A stretch of DNA of 64,000 bases from Microcoleus sp. FACHB-61 (GTDB lineage Bacteria; Cyanobacteriota; Cyanobacteriia; Cyanobacteriales; Microcoleaceae), in contig JACJNY010000047.1 in the NCBI GenBank assembly GCA_014695295.1, forward strand, positions 1 to 64,000. The letters run 5' to 3'. The notes beneath the pieces were generated by a model, which did not search any database, was not told where the DNA came from, and saw only the letters and a program-made list of their open reading frames with translations. The translations under genes and the position numbers were made by a program. Shown here one piece after another: positions 35,760-44,593 of this stretch. How positions within the stretch are numbered: position 1 is the stretch's first letter; the number at the start of each line of letters is the position of its first letter.

Positions 35760-36452
35760 CTATCTTCGACAGGGACTAAAAGATTGTCGGTGAAAAGCCG
35801 ATCGCCCGTAACGTTCCAACCCCAATTTATGTTTAGCTGTACCATATCCTTTGTTGTTTGTCAAGTCATATTCAGGATACTTAACAGCTAAACGCAGGAT
35901 TAATTCATCGCGCCAAACTTTCGCCACAATACTAGCAGCAGCAATCTGAATCGATCGCGCATCACCTTTGATCATCGTCTCTTGCTCGATCGACAAATTG
36001 GGAATCCTTTGATTCCCGTCAACCAAACACAAATCCGGCGTCACATTCAACTTCAAAATCGCCCGCTTCATCGCCAACAAAGAAGCCTGCAAAATATTCA
36101 AACGGTCAATTTCCCGCACCGAAGCCGCACCAATTTGACAGTCAACCGCCACAGCCCGGATTTTTACAGCTAACCGACTCCGGGCTGCGGCACTCAACTG
36201 CTTGCTGTCGCGCACCCCGCAACTCGCTAATTCATCGAGAACTTCCTCGGGTAAAATGCAGGCTGCAGCCACCACCGGCCCGAACAAAGCCCCTCGTCCG
36301 ACTTCATCCACACCTGCAATTACCAGAGTGTTCGAGGGAGAGGGGGAAAGGGGAAGATGGAAAGATGGGAAGAGAGTAAAAATTTCTACTTCTTCCTTCT
36401 TCCCTCTTCCCTCTGACTTCTTCCTTCTTCCCTCTAACTTCATATCACTCAT
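35760..36452 (-). CDS. rnhB: Ribonuclease HII
   Basis: A 230-residue protein if started at MSDMKL (36452), overlapping the rne stop by 8 bases; ATG 36443 is also possible. After an N-terminal Lys/Glu-rich, then Pro/Ser-rich leader of about 45 residues encoded by a purine repeat, the RNase HII core begins IAGVDEVGRGALFGPVV with the DE pair. LCLVDGNQRI and IKGDARSIQIAAASIVAKVWRDE supply the further acidic residues, followed by YPEYDLTNNKGYGTAKH. It cleaves RNA in RNA-DNA hybrids. A longer frame to 36674 is read out of the rne repeats and was not used. It is linked to rne as in other cyanobacteria. Confidence 0.9.
   Translation of the reverse strand: MSDMKLEGRRKKSEGRGKKEEVEIFTLFPSFHLPLSPSPSNTLVIAGVDEVGRGALFGPVVAAACILPEEVLDELASCGVRDSKQLSAAARSRLAVKIRAVAVDCQIGAASVREIDRLNILQASLLAMKRAILKLNVTPDLCLVDGNQRIPNLSIEQETMIKGDARSIQIAAASIVAKVWRDELILRLAVKYPEYDLTNNKGYGTAKHKLGLERYGRSAFHRQSFSPCRR
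36333..36441. repeat. Purine repeat at the rnhB N-terminus
   Basis: Plus-strand GAGGGAGAGGGGGAAAGGGG plus TTCTTCCTTCTTCCCTCTTCC and TTCTTCCTTCTTCCC form the same composite repeat as in the radical SAM gene (40975-41100): a GGGAGAGGG part and a CTTCCTTCTTCC part. It encodes residues 4-41 of RNase HII. Confidence 0.75.
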
Positions 36453-38805
36453 CCACAACGGCTGACGAGCGGCGCCGGCGCCGCCGGTTGATAGCAGGCT
36501 CCTCGGGTTCGCTCGGTTCGCTGGGTTGGCTGGGTTCGATCGGCTCATTGGATACGATCGGCTCATTGAGTTCGATCGGCTCATTGAGTTCGATCGGCTC
36601 ATAGGATTCGATCGGCTCATAGGATTCGATCGGCTCATAGGATTCGATCGGCTCATTGAGTTCGATCGGCTCATACGATTCGCTCATCACATCGCTGGTT
36701 TCCTCGATATGAGCAAAATCATCAGTTTGGTCGATCGAACTCTCGCCGTAAATTTGGGCATCATCATCCTCAGAAAATACAGGCTCAACTACCGACCTTT
36801 CTGGATAATAATCCCGTTCCTGTGCATTCTGTGCAGGCGCCGTCGGTTCAAATTCAAATTCGAGCTGCTCGAAAGGCGGCTTGTTCGGGGCCGCTCCCGG
36901 GAGAGTCACCGAAACGATCGCATTCTTAGGATTTTTCACGCTGCGATCGGTAAGCACCAAAGGAGAAACCCCCATCAGAGCATAAACATCCTGCTCCTCC
37001 GGCGTCATTTCCACCGAAATCACCTCCGGAGGCTCCACCATCGGCTTCATCAACTCAGACTTAGCCGGACGCACGCGATCGAAATCCTCGCGCCTGCCAA
37101 CAGTCGCCATATTCACCAGCCCGAAGCCCTCCGAAGCTGCCCGGATGCCGGGGGGTGCCAGATACTCTGATCTCGTCTCGGCGACGGGCGCGCTTGGAGT
37201 ATTCGGCAGCCGCAACTTGCTGCGCACCGGTTCCTCCTCCACCGGGACGGCAAAAGGCTCTTCACCAATCCGGCGGCGGCGCCGCCGTCTGGTTCCGTTC
37301 CCCAAATCCTGATAGCTTGGATGGTTGAGCAAGTCCAAAGGCGAGGCGTTGCTGCCGGTCTCAAAATCCACACTTTCGCTCTGACTCTGAGGTTCCCAAG
37401 CAGCCCGAGCAGGTTCGGGGGGGCGTTCTTCCCGCACTGGTGCAGGAGTTGCAGCCGCCACAGGCGTCAAGCTGCGGCGTTCCAATCCTTCTGGCAAATT
37501 CAACAAAACGCGGTTCGACGTAGCAACGGTGCGATCGCCCGATTCCCGCACCGCTGCGGCGAGGTCTTCTTCCCCGGGCAAGTGCACCAGATGACCCAAC
37601 CCGCTGCAAGTAGGACAACTGTGGCCGAACAACTCGTAAATATTTTGACCTTGGCGCTTGCGAGTCAGTTCTACCAGTCCCAATTCCGACAGTTGAGCGA
37701 TTTGCGGCCGAGCTTTGTCAGCTTTGAGAGCTTTATTGAAATGTTCCAGCACCTGCAACTGATCGCGGCGGGATTCCATGTCGATAAAGTCAACAATAAT
37801 CACCCCGGCAATATTGCGCAACCGCAGTTGTCTAGCAATTTCCGTTGCTGCTTCGCAATTTGTCCAGAGTACAGTTTCCCGAGCCGTGGCCGATCGAGTA
37901 AACGAGCCAGAGTTGACATCGATCACCGTCAGCGCCTCAGTCGGCTCGATAATCACATAACCGCCCGAAGGCAAATCCACCCTCGGTCTGAGGGCTTCTC
38001 GAATCGCAGCGTTAACGCGGAAAAATTCTAAAATCGAGGCGCGCTCTCGGTGGTGGTCGATCAAAACTCCCGCAGGAAGTTTACCGCCATTCCAGCTCAT
38101 CAACTGCTGCTTCACCCGCTTAATTCCATTTTGCGAGTCCACCACAATCCGATTCACGTCACCGCTGAACATATCTCGCAGCACTCGCTGGATAAAATCG
38201 TCATCGCGGTTGAGCAGTGCCGGCGCCCGCGAGGTACCGCCTTCGAGTTGAACGGCTTCCCACTGTTTTTGGAGGGCTTCCAAATCTTCCATGATGGCTT
38301 CTTCAGTCATCCCTTCAGCTTCGGTGCGTACCAGCAGCCCCATCCCGGCCGGTTTCACCAAAATAGCCAGGGCTCTGAGGCGGTTGCGCTCGGCTTCCGA
38401 CTTGATCCGCCGTGAGAGATTGACTCCCCTGCCGTAGGGCATCAGTACCAAATAGCGGCCCGGCAGGGTAATGTTGCCTGTGAGCCGCGGGCCTTTGCTG
38501 CCCGTCGGTTCTTTCATTACCTGTACCACCACTTTCTGCTGGGGGGTCAGGAGTTCTGTAATTGCTCCTGCCGAGCGTTTAAGGCGCAGCGGGCCGAGGT
38601 CTGTTACGTGCATGAACCCGTTACGTTCTGGGTCGCCAATATTGACGAATGCCGCATCTATCCCAGGGAGTACATTTTCAACAATTCCCAAATAAATGTC
38701 ACTGACTTGGTGGCTGCCTGTGGCTACCACAAGTTCTTGGATTTGATCTTCTGAAAAGACGGCAGCAATCCGATGCTGCTCTGCTATAACTATCTGCTTT
38801 GTCAT
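36445..38805 (-). CDS. rne: Ribonuclease E/G
   Basis: A 786-residue cyanobacterial RNase E. An S1-like domain (about 35-120) is followed by the catalytic core with SKGPRLTGNITLPGRY, VIDVNSGSFTRS (metal Asp, about 290) and VDFIDMESRRD. The Zn-link CPTC is in HSCPTCSGLGHLV (about 397). The poorly conserved C-terminal half (430-786) holds RRRRRRIG (about 498) and ends in NRRRRRRSSAVVDE. The polyarginine motif RRRRRRSSA near the end is known in cyanobacteria to bind polynucleotide phosphorylase. An 18-bp tandem repeat codes for EPIESY/EPIELN units just before it. It turns over and processes mRNA. It is the upstream gene of rnhB. Confidence 0.95.
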   Translation of the reverse strand: MTKQIVIAEQHRIAAVFSEDQIQELVVATGSHQVSDIYLGIVENVLPGIDAAFVNIGDPERNGFMHVTDLGPLRLKRSAGAITELLTPQQKVVVQVMKEPTGSKGPRLTGNITLPGRYLVLMPYGRGVNLSRRIKSEAERNRLRALAILVKPAGMGLLVRTEAEGMTEEAIMEDLEALQKQWEAVQLEGGTSRAPALLNRDDDFIQRVLRDMFSGDVNRIVVDSQNGIKRVKQQLMSWNGGKLPAGVLIDHHRERASILEFFRVNAAIREALRPRVDLPSGGYVIIEPTEALTVIDVNSGSFTRSATARETVLWTNCEAATEIARQLRLRNIAGVIIVDFIDMESRRDQLQVLEHFNKALKADKARPQIAQLSELGLVELTRKRQGQNIYELFGHSCPTCSGLGHLVHLPGEEDLAAAVRESGDRTVATSNRVLLNLPEGLERRSLTPVAAATPAPVREERPPEPARAAWEPQSQSESVDFETGSNASPLDLLNHPSYQDLGNGTRRRRRRRIGEEPFAVPVEEEPVRSKLRLPNTPSAPVAETRSEYLAPPGIRAASEGFGLVNMATVGRREDFDRVRPAKSELMKPMVEPPEVISVEMTPEEQDVYALMGVSPLVLTDRSVKNPKNAIVSVTLPGAAPNKPPFEQLEFEFEPTAPAQNAQERDYYPERSVVEPVFSEDDDAQIYGESSIDQTDDFAHIEETSDVMSESYEPIELNEPIESYEPIESYEPIESYEPIELNEPIELNEPIVSNEPIEPSQPSEPSEPEEPAINRRRRRRSSAVVDE
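36535..36680 (-). repeat. 18-bp tandem repeat in rne
   Basis: TTCGATCGGCTCAT recurs at exact 18-base steps with CGATCGGCTCA starting at 36537, 36555, 36573, 36591, 36609, 36627, 36645 and 36663. It encodes about eight hexapeptides of EPIE(S/L)(Y/N) type. The CGATCG core resembles HIP1. Copy number is likely variable between strains. Confidence 0.85.
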
Positions 38806-38933
38806 TCAATTTCCTCACAAAACTGGCAGCAAGTTAGAGACACTTACGCACAATAGTGCCTCTGACTTTGACTGTAATTAGTAGTAGCTTGAAGAGTTAT
38901 TAGCTGTGAGTTGGTGCAGGGTGGAATGAAATT

Positions 38934-38984
38934 TAACTGTTGACCGTTCACTGTTAACTGTTGACTATTCACTGTTAACTGTTA
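38934..38984. repeat. ACTGTTGACCGTTCACTGTTAACTG repeat
   Basis: ACTGTTGAC, TTCACTGTTAACTGTTGACTA and TTCACTGTTAACTG alternate and read as degenerate TCAACAG heptamers on the opposite strand. It lies in the 1.19-kb gap between rne and the radical SAM gene. Confidence 0.7.
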
Positions 38985-39377
38985 CAGATAAAGTAGTTAA
39001 ACCCGCCCATACAGAGTTATGAGTTATGCTCAGCAGATAAATCTGAGAGATTGAAATAAGGAGGCTTTTATCGAGTTAGCAATATTGAGTTTTGAGTTGA
39101 GAATTGCGAAATCAATACTCAAAATTCAACACTTACAACTCTTCCTTTGAACTCAGCGAATAAATTCATTGACACCGTACCAATTTCTTAACACACAACT
39201 TAACACTACGAACTGATAACTCCGCTTGCGTGGTGGTTGAGGCCTGGTTTTGAGCGAAAGTAGGTAGGAGTGAAACCGCCTAGACTTTTGTTGAATTCTT
39301 GCGCGATCGCACTCAACACACCCCAGCTTGGCATTCGACTGCGACTTCCGCCCCTGCCAACCCTAAAACCTCGTCAA

Positions 39378-39652
39378 TCGATTTTAGATTTTAGATTTTA
39401 GATTTTAGATTTACTCCACAGATAAATCTGGGAGATTGAACTAGAGTCTAAAATCTAAAATTTTGGTTCTCCACGACTTAAGTCGGGGGCTTATCTCCGT
39501 TTTTTGACGGGTCAGTCGATTTTAGATTTTAGATTTTAGATTTTAGATTTACTCCACAGATAAATCTGGGAGCTTGAACTAGAGTCTAAAATCTAAAATT
39601 TTTGGTTCTCCACGACTTAAGTCGGGGGCTTATCTCCGTTTTTTGACGGGTC
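39378..39652. repeat. Tandem pair of 137-bp repeats
   Basis: Copy 1 (39378-39513) and copy 2 (39516-39652) are nearly identical: a TTTTAGATTTTAG run, ACTCCACAGATAAATCTGGGAG (stem), GAACTAGAGTCTAAAATC, TCTCCACGACTTAAGTCGGGGGC (CGACTTAAGTCG palindrome) and CCGTTTTTTGACGG. The last part resembles a hairpin with a T run. A diverged copy is at 29737-29896. It looks like a dispersed unit with internal stems, with no coding potential. The rest of 38806-39995 holds a heptamer repeat, otherwise nothing recognisable. Confidence 0.75.
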
Positions 39653-39995
39653 ACAAACATCTATTGTTTAATACCCGCTCTGCGGCTTGAACCGTGAGAT
39701 TTTTGAGTAAGCCGACGGCCGACAACCAGTCGATCGGTCGAAATTAATCGCTAAATTTGGTTCAGACCCGCTCCTGCGGGTTTGGCGCTAGATTTAGCCT
39801 GTGAATGTACAACAAAAAGGCTTTAAGTCTTGAACAGAAGCAATTTGCACCCAGCCCGCGTTGCTGGTTGACGAGGGCGGCGAGCGACTAAAGCGCTCGA
39901 GCCGCCGCGGCTTCCATAACAAGCGATTATAGCGTGAAAGGACACATCCCGATCGAGAGCCCAAGGTGAAATATTCCACTCTTAGCTTCCCTATC

Positions 39996-42773
39996 TTAAC
40001 CATAACCCAGGATTAGCTGACTACGCTCAACCTGCAGAAGCTGAATTTCCTGCTGGCTGACTTGTTCGAGCATGAACACAATATGTTCTGGCTTTAGCAA
40101 GTTGCCGTCGCTGCGACAACTCCCGGTATAGCGCAAGACGGCTCTACCTTCGGATGTACCACCAGAGGCAGAGGTGCTGCTGTTTGGTTTCTGCTCTACA
40201 AGTTCTAGTTTGTGCAGCCGATCGCGCAAATTGACATCCTGCGTCTTTCCCGACTTAGTAGTGTGTACCCGCCAAAAAGCCTCTGTTTGGACGATCGTCT
40301 TGACCCAATCTTCCCAGTTGGCATCATTCGCGACGGAGACAAGAGCAGAATTTTCCCGGTCTAATTCCCCATTTAGGGCCAACGAGCCTCCAGAAGCCAC
40401 AGTAATCACGTACTCCGCTGCTTCTAACAACTGACTAGCAGAAGGAGCCTTGAGATCGATCGACTCAACCTTGTAAATCGGAATATTTTCCGGCAGCTTA
40501 GCCGCCAACTTTTCCCGAAAACTCTCAACATCGATCGACTCAGTTAGCTCAAAGTCGGCAATTTCCCCAGTGCTTGTAACGCCCAGAGGCAGAGCATTTG
40601 CCAGAGAAATTCGAGGGTTCGGGTGAAACCCGCCCGTAAAAGAAATCGGCAAATCGGCTCTGCGGACTACTCGATCGAACAATCGGATCAAATCCAAATG
40701 ACCAACCAAAGCCATATCGCCCACCTTCCCGAACCAAACCCGCACACGCTGTTTCCGCTCCGTATTCGGCACGAACTCCCCGGCAAACTCAGGAATTGGC
40801 AGCGCATCCACAACCACATTGTGTCCGAAATCGGTGCCGCAAACCCCGCAGCGCGAACAACCTTCAAAGGAACAGTCGGGAACCGTCGCTGCTTCTAAAG
40901 CCTTTTGCAAGTCAATTTTCAGCCAGTTTTTGTCGATTCCGGTATCTAAGTGATCCCAAGGCAGGGCCCGATCGAGAGAGAGGGGGAGAGAGGGGGAGGG
41001 GGAGAGGGGGAGATCCGGAGAATTGGGAAAATCTTCCTTGATTTCTCTTCCTTCTTCCTTCTTCCTTCTTCCTTCTTCCTTCTCCTCTTCCTTCTCAAAC
41101 AGATTCCACTCGCCACTTTCGACTTTGCGGTATTTCCAGGTAAGGCCCGATTCATCGATCGCCTGAGTCCAAGCTTTGTAAGCCTGATCCAAACTTTCCC
41201 ACCACGCATCCATACCCGCGCCCAGTTCCCAAGCGCGGCGGACTACAGCAGCCAAACGTCGATCGCCCCGTCCGACAAAATCTTCCATTGCCGAAATCCG
41301 CACATCAGTGTAATTCACCTTGACGCCCCGCATCCCCCGAAATTCTCCTTTCAGGAGTTTTTGCTTGCGGGAAAACTCAGCAGTAGAAACCGAATGCCAC
41401 TGAAAAGGAGTGTGAGGCTTAGGCGTAAAATTAGAAATTGTCAAGTTAAAATTCAGTCCCCGCCTGCCATCGAGCCTGCATTCTCTGTGCAGCCAGCGGA
41501 CTGTTTCGGCGATGCCCAGAACATCAAAATCTGTTTCTCCGGGCAAACCGATCATAAAATACAGCTTGATTTTATCCCAGCCGCGATCGACCGCAGTTTT
41601 GACACCCCGGAGCAATTCTTCATTCGTCAAACCTTTGTTAACGATGTCGCGCATCCGCTGAGTACCAGCTTCCGGGGCAAAAGTCAAACCGCCTTGTCGC
41701 GTACCGCCGAGAATGTCGGCAATATTATCGTCAAATCTGTCAACTCGCTGGCTGGGTAGAGACAGAGAAATATTTTTATCTTTCAGGCGATTTTTGATTT
41801 CCATGCCGACTGCTGGGAGTGCCAGATAGTCGGAACAACTGAGGGAAAGCAGAGAAAACTCGCTGTGCCCGGTGGCTTGCATCCCCTGTTCGATCGCCTC
41901 TACGACTTGCTGCGGTTCGACATCGCGCGCGGGGCGAGTCAGCATTCCCGGCTGACAGAAGCGACAGCCGCGGGTGCATCCCCGGCGGATTTCTACTGTC
42001 AGTCTGTCGTGTACTGTCTGGACGTAGGGAACCAGGCCGATCGAATAAGCTGGTATGGGAGTCGCCACGCGGCGCAGAATTCGCTCGGGAACTTGCGGGC
42101 GGTTGGGATGAACAGAACCGTCGGCCGCCATATCGTAGAATTGCGGGACGTAGACACCGGGAATTTGCGCTAAATCCAGCAGCAATGCTTCTCGGCTCAA
42201 ATTATTAGTTTTGCCTTCTGCCAAAATCAAGCCAATTTCTGGCAGCAATTCTTCTCCATCCCCCAAAGCGATGAAGTCAAAAAAGTCAGCGTAGGGTTCG
42301 GGATTGGAAGTTGCTGTTTGCCCGCCAGCAAAAATTAGCGGCATTTGACCGTTTTGGTCATTTGTCGCTCTTTCTTGCCAAGTTAGGGGAATGCCGGCCA
42401 AATCCAGCATTTCCAGAATGTTTGTTGCTCCGAGTTCGTAGCTGAGGCTAAAGCCCAGAATATCAAATTCTGTGAGCGATCGTCTGGATTCTACTGCAAA
42501 CAGGGGAGTTTGAGTCGATCGGAGTTTTGCTGCCAAGTCTGCTGCGGGCAAATAAGCTCGATCGCACAACTGCCTCGGCAAAGCATTCAAAATGTTGTAA
42601 AGGATGATGTGCCCCAGATTGGAAGCACCAACTTCATACACTTCTGGGTAAGTGAGCACCCAGCGCACAGACGCCGCGTCCCAAGGCTTGTGCGCAGCCC
42701 CCAATTCGTTTCCCAGATAACGAGCAGGCTGATTAATTTCTGCTGTAAGTAATTCTTCGACTTTTACTGCCAC
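39996..42773 (-). CDS. B12-binding-type radical SAM protein with DUF2344 domain
   Basis: A 925-residue protein. An N-terminal vitamin-B12-binding-like region precedes a radical SAM core whose cluster motif is RRGCTRGCRFCQPG (about 270-283). SLSCSDYLALPAVG and GLTFAPEAGTQRMRDIVNKG follow. After a low-complexity insertion (about 558-599) come a CSFEGCSRCGVCG cysteine cluster (about 637-650) and a DUF2344-type domain (about 680-900), matching the TIGR03960/TIGR03936 fusion proteins often found next to rne in bacteria. Its substrate is unknown. It is not directly coupled to rne (1.19 kb apart), although it is encoded on the same strand. Confidence 0.88.
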   Translation of the reverse strand: MAVKVEELLTAEINQPARYLGNELGAAHKPWDAASVRWVLTYPEVYEVGASNLGHIILYNILNALPRQLCDRAYLPAADLAAKLRSTQTPLFAVESRRSLTEFDILGFSLSYELGATNILEMLDLAGIPLTWQERATNDQNGQMPLIFAGGQTATSNPEPYADFFDFIALGDGEELLPEIGLILAEGKTNNLSREALLLDLAQIPGVYVPQFYDMAADGSVHPNRPQVPERILRRVATPIPAYSIGLVPYVQTVHDRLTVEIRRGCTRGCRFCQPGMLTRPARDVEPQQVVEAIEQGMQATGHSEFSLLSLSCSDYLALPAVGMEIKNRLKDKNISLSLPSQRVDRFDDNIADILGGTRQGGLTFAPEAGTQRMRDIVNKGLTNEELLRGVKTAVDRGWDKIKLYFMIGLPGETDFDVLGIAETVRWLHRECRLDGRRGLNFNLTISNFTPKPHTPFQWHSVSTAEFSRKQKLLKGEFRGMRGVKVNYTDVRISAMEDFVGRGDRRLAAVVRRAWELGAGMDAWWESLDQAYKAWTQAIDESGLTWKYRKVESGEWNLFEKEEEKEEGRRKKEEGREIKEDFPNSPDLPLSPSPSLPLSLDRALPWDHLDTGIDKNWLKIDLQKALEAATVPDCSFEGCSRCGVCGTDFGHNVVVDALPIPEFAGEFVPNTERKQRVRVWFGKVGDMALVGHLDLIRLFDRVVRRADLPISFTGGFHPNPRISLANALPLGVTSTGEIADFELTESIDVESFREKLAAKLPENIPIYKVESIDLKAPSASQLLEAAEYVITVASGGSLALNGELDRENSALVSVANDANWEDWVKTIVQTEAFWRVHTTKSGKTQDVNLRDRLHKLELVEQKPNSSTSASGGTSEGRAVLRYTGSCRSDGNLLKPEHIVFMLEQVSQQEIQLLQVERSQLILGYG
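40975..41100 (-). repeat. Purine repeat in frame in the radical SAM gene
   Basis: Plus-strand GAGAGAGGGGGAGAGAGGG followed by TCTTCCTTCTTCCTTCTTCCT encodes, on the minus strand, an EKEEEKEEGRRKKEEGRE stretch then a LPLSPSPSLPLSL stretch between the radical SAM and Cys-cluster parts. The same two-part structure occurs in rnhB (36333-36441). Confidence 0.8.
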
Positions 42774-42913
42774 GGCTCGACTCGCTAAATATCTGCGACT
42801 CTTAAGCAGCCTACCTTAAAATCTGCCAACACGCCAACGACAGTCCTCTGTCTTTTGGCGCATTTAACTGAATTTGCTGTGTTTTGTTGCTTGTTTTCGC
42901 CGATGAGAAGGCT

Positions 42914-43267
42914 CTACTGGTGTTGTTTTGCGCAGGAGTTTTCGGCATCAAAGCTCTCGACATTTTCACATATATCAAAAACTCGATCGAGTTGGCTGAG
43001 TTCCAGAATCATCCTAATCCCGGGGGATACCGAGCAAAGACTAAACCTGCGCTCCATTTTTTTCGCCTGCTTGAGGCCCCAAACCAATGCCATCAAACCG
43101 GAACTGTCGATAAATTTTACTGCGCCCAAATCTACGAGTACCGCTGCAACCCCGGGGGCTGAAATTGCTGTCATTAGTTGTTGTCCAAATTCTCCGGAGG
43201 TGGCTGCATTCAGGTGGTCTAGGGGTCGAATCACCGTAATTGGTTTATGGGCAAGAACTGTCTGCAT
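42914..43267 (-). CDS. STAS-domain anti-sigma factor antagonist
   Basis: A 117-residue STAS protein: ITVIRPLDHLNAATSGEFGQQ, then VLVDLGAVKFIDSSGLMALV (the DSSG phospho-serine site, about 56-59) and FSLCSVSPGIRMILELSQLDRVFDIC. It acts by phosphorylation-switched binding to an anti-sigma kinase. No kinase or PP2C lies beside it; the nearest SpoIIE-type phosphatase is at 52856. Start ATG 43267. The C-terminal DAENSCAKQHQ is not conserved. Confidence 0.9.
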   Translation of the reverse strand: MQTVLAHKPITVIRPLDHLNAATSGEFGQQLMTAISAPGVAAVLVDLGAVKFIDSSGLMALVWGLKQAKKMERRFSLCSVSPGIRMILELSQLDRVFDICENVESFDAENSCAKQHQ

Positions 43268-43650
43268 ATGTCAAACCTATGGTTACTACGTATTTTCAAC
43301 TACTGTCCTGGACGGATGTAAGCCTAAACCTACTTGATTACCCTGAGTTTAACTTGCTCTGAGGGAAACCGAACAGTTTTTTTCAGTAGTTTTACTGAAT
43401 CTTTATTTATTGACTCTTTTTTATAAAATTTTGCGCAAGATTTGCGAAGGAAACGTAAGCTACTATACTATTTTTTATTTAGCCCAGCAGATTTAGTCTT
43501 GGTAACTGTAAAAAGTGCGATCGCCCCTGCCCTAGCTGTTAGACTAAACACAACAATGTAATTGAAATCACTTGTTAGTTATGATTGAGATCACGCGCTC
43601 GATCGAAAGTTTAGAGGAGAATAAAACTGTACGGAGTTCTCCGACTTACT

Positions 43651-43848
43651 ATGCAAGTAACTCATGCTATTCGTCAACTTGTAGAAAAAGCCCTCTACAT
43701 TAAGCAATTGACGCCTGACATTGAAAACGAAATCAACTACGAGCTCACCCGTTTGGGGTACATCTCGGATATTGATTATGAGGCTTTAGAGTTATTAATG
43801 GATGAAATGGATGCCGGACGGGTGCAATTGGTATCTAGCTGTCGATAG
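43651..43848 (+). CDS. Conserved short cyanobacterial protein
   Basis: A 65-residue acidic soluble protein: MQVTHAIRQLVEKALY, TPDIENEINYELTRLGYISD and DYEALELLMDEMDAG. I recognise it as a family common in cyanobacteria with no assigned function. A helical, dimer-like fold is inferred. The 383-bp upstream region contains a GCGATCGC site and an AGGAGA before the ATG, but no clear promoter. Downstream is the tandem-repeat region. Confidence 0.75.
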   Translation: MQVTHAIRQLVEKALYIKQLTPDIENEINYELTRLGYISDIDYEALELLMDEMDAGRVQLVSSCR

Positions 43849-43954
43849 CTGGAACCGGGCGACAAGTCCACATCAAAGAGCGAAAAAATCCTTGCACGGC
43901 GGGAAATAGATGAGTGTTAGAAGCATTGACCCCGGCAGAATTTTTTTCAAAGCA

Positions 43955-44252
43955 AGCACCTAGTTGCTGAACTTGATATTTGAGGAGATACTGTTAAGGG
44001 CGATCGTCCCTGCATCTCTAATCGACAGCTAAAAATTTTGCGATCTAAATTAAATTTATAACTTTTGGCGCTTGACAAATTAGGTGAGATTGTGAGTAAT
44101 ATTCAGGCTTAATTAAGCACCTAGTTACTGAATTTGATATTTGAGGAGATACTGTTAAGGGCGATCGTCCCTGCACCTGCGATCGACAGCTAAAAATTTT
44201 GACCTAAATTAAATTTATTACTTTTGGGGCTTGACAAATTAGGTTTAATTGT
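43955..44252. repeat. Tandem pair of 137-bp repeats with promoter-like ends
   Basis: Copy 1 (43955-44092) and copy 2 (44116-44252) share AGCACCTAGTTRCTGAA, GATATTTGAGGAGATACTG, GGGCGATCGTCCCTGCA (palindromic core), GACAGCTAAAAATTTTG and GGCTTGACAAATTAGGT. Each ends with TTGACA and, about 19 bases later, TAATAT or TGATAC, a possible -35/-10 pair, although the spacing is long. Neither has an ORF. It could be a pair of small-RNA promoters or a mobile remnant. Confidence 0.65.
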
Positions 44253-44326
44253 AATTGATACTCCTGCTTACTGTTAGCAGACTGAGGCAAAAACCGGCTC
44301 TTTTTACAACAAGCATTTTTTAGGAG

Positions 44327-44375
44327 TGCGACCGTCCCCCTCCCTATATGTATATATGCGAGCGGGACGGTTGCA
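44327..44375 (+). other. Long stem-loop after the tandem repeat
   Basis: TGCGACCGTCCC (44327-44338) pairs with GGGACGGTTGCA (44364-44375) around a TATATGTATATATG loop, giving an 11- to 12-bp stem. The stem word resembles the GCGATCGTCCCTGCA of the upstream tandem repeats. There is no T run, so it is not a simple terminator. It may be part of a structured RNA or a repeat. It lies in the 745-bp gap between the 65-residue gene and the hybrid kinase. Confidence 0.45.
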
Positions 44376-44593
44376 CAGGGACAAGAAATGCAAAACTGAG
44401 ATACCTCCGGTTTTTTTGTGCTTACCTACTTGATTGGTAATTGGTAATGGGTAAGCAATTTTGAGCCATGACGCACCCTACAAACTAACTTGAAAAAAAC
44501 ATTTTTCGGCAGCATTCTGGGATCGTCGAATCCAATAAAATTGATTTGTAGTTAGGACATCCGTCCTCGCGGAGTCAATCTAAAATCTAAAAT

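Noticed and set aside
36453-36674. N-terminal extension of rnhB with repeated MSRSNP units
   Set aside because: It is the rne 18-bp repeat read in another frame; the RNase HII start is better placed at 36452 or 36443.
36526-37170. Plus-strand frame with FDRLIGFDRLI repeats
   Set aside because: Antisense shadow of the rne tandem repeat; rne is well supported.
39378-39652. Possible CRISPR array
   Set aside because: Only two long repeats without short spacers; no cas genes. The heptamer and 18-bp repeats elsewhere lack spacers too.
40950-41759. Long plus-strand frame opposite the radical SAM gene
   Set aside because: Shadow of a well-supported gene on the other strand; low-complexity start from the purine repeat.
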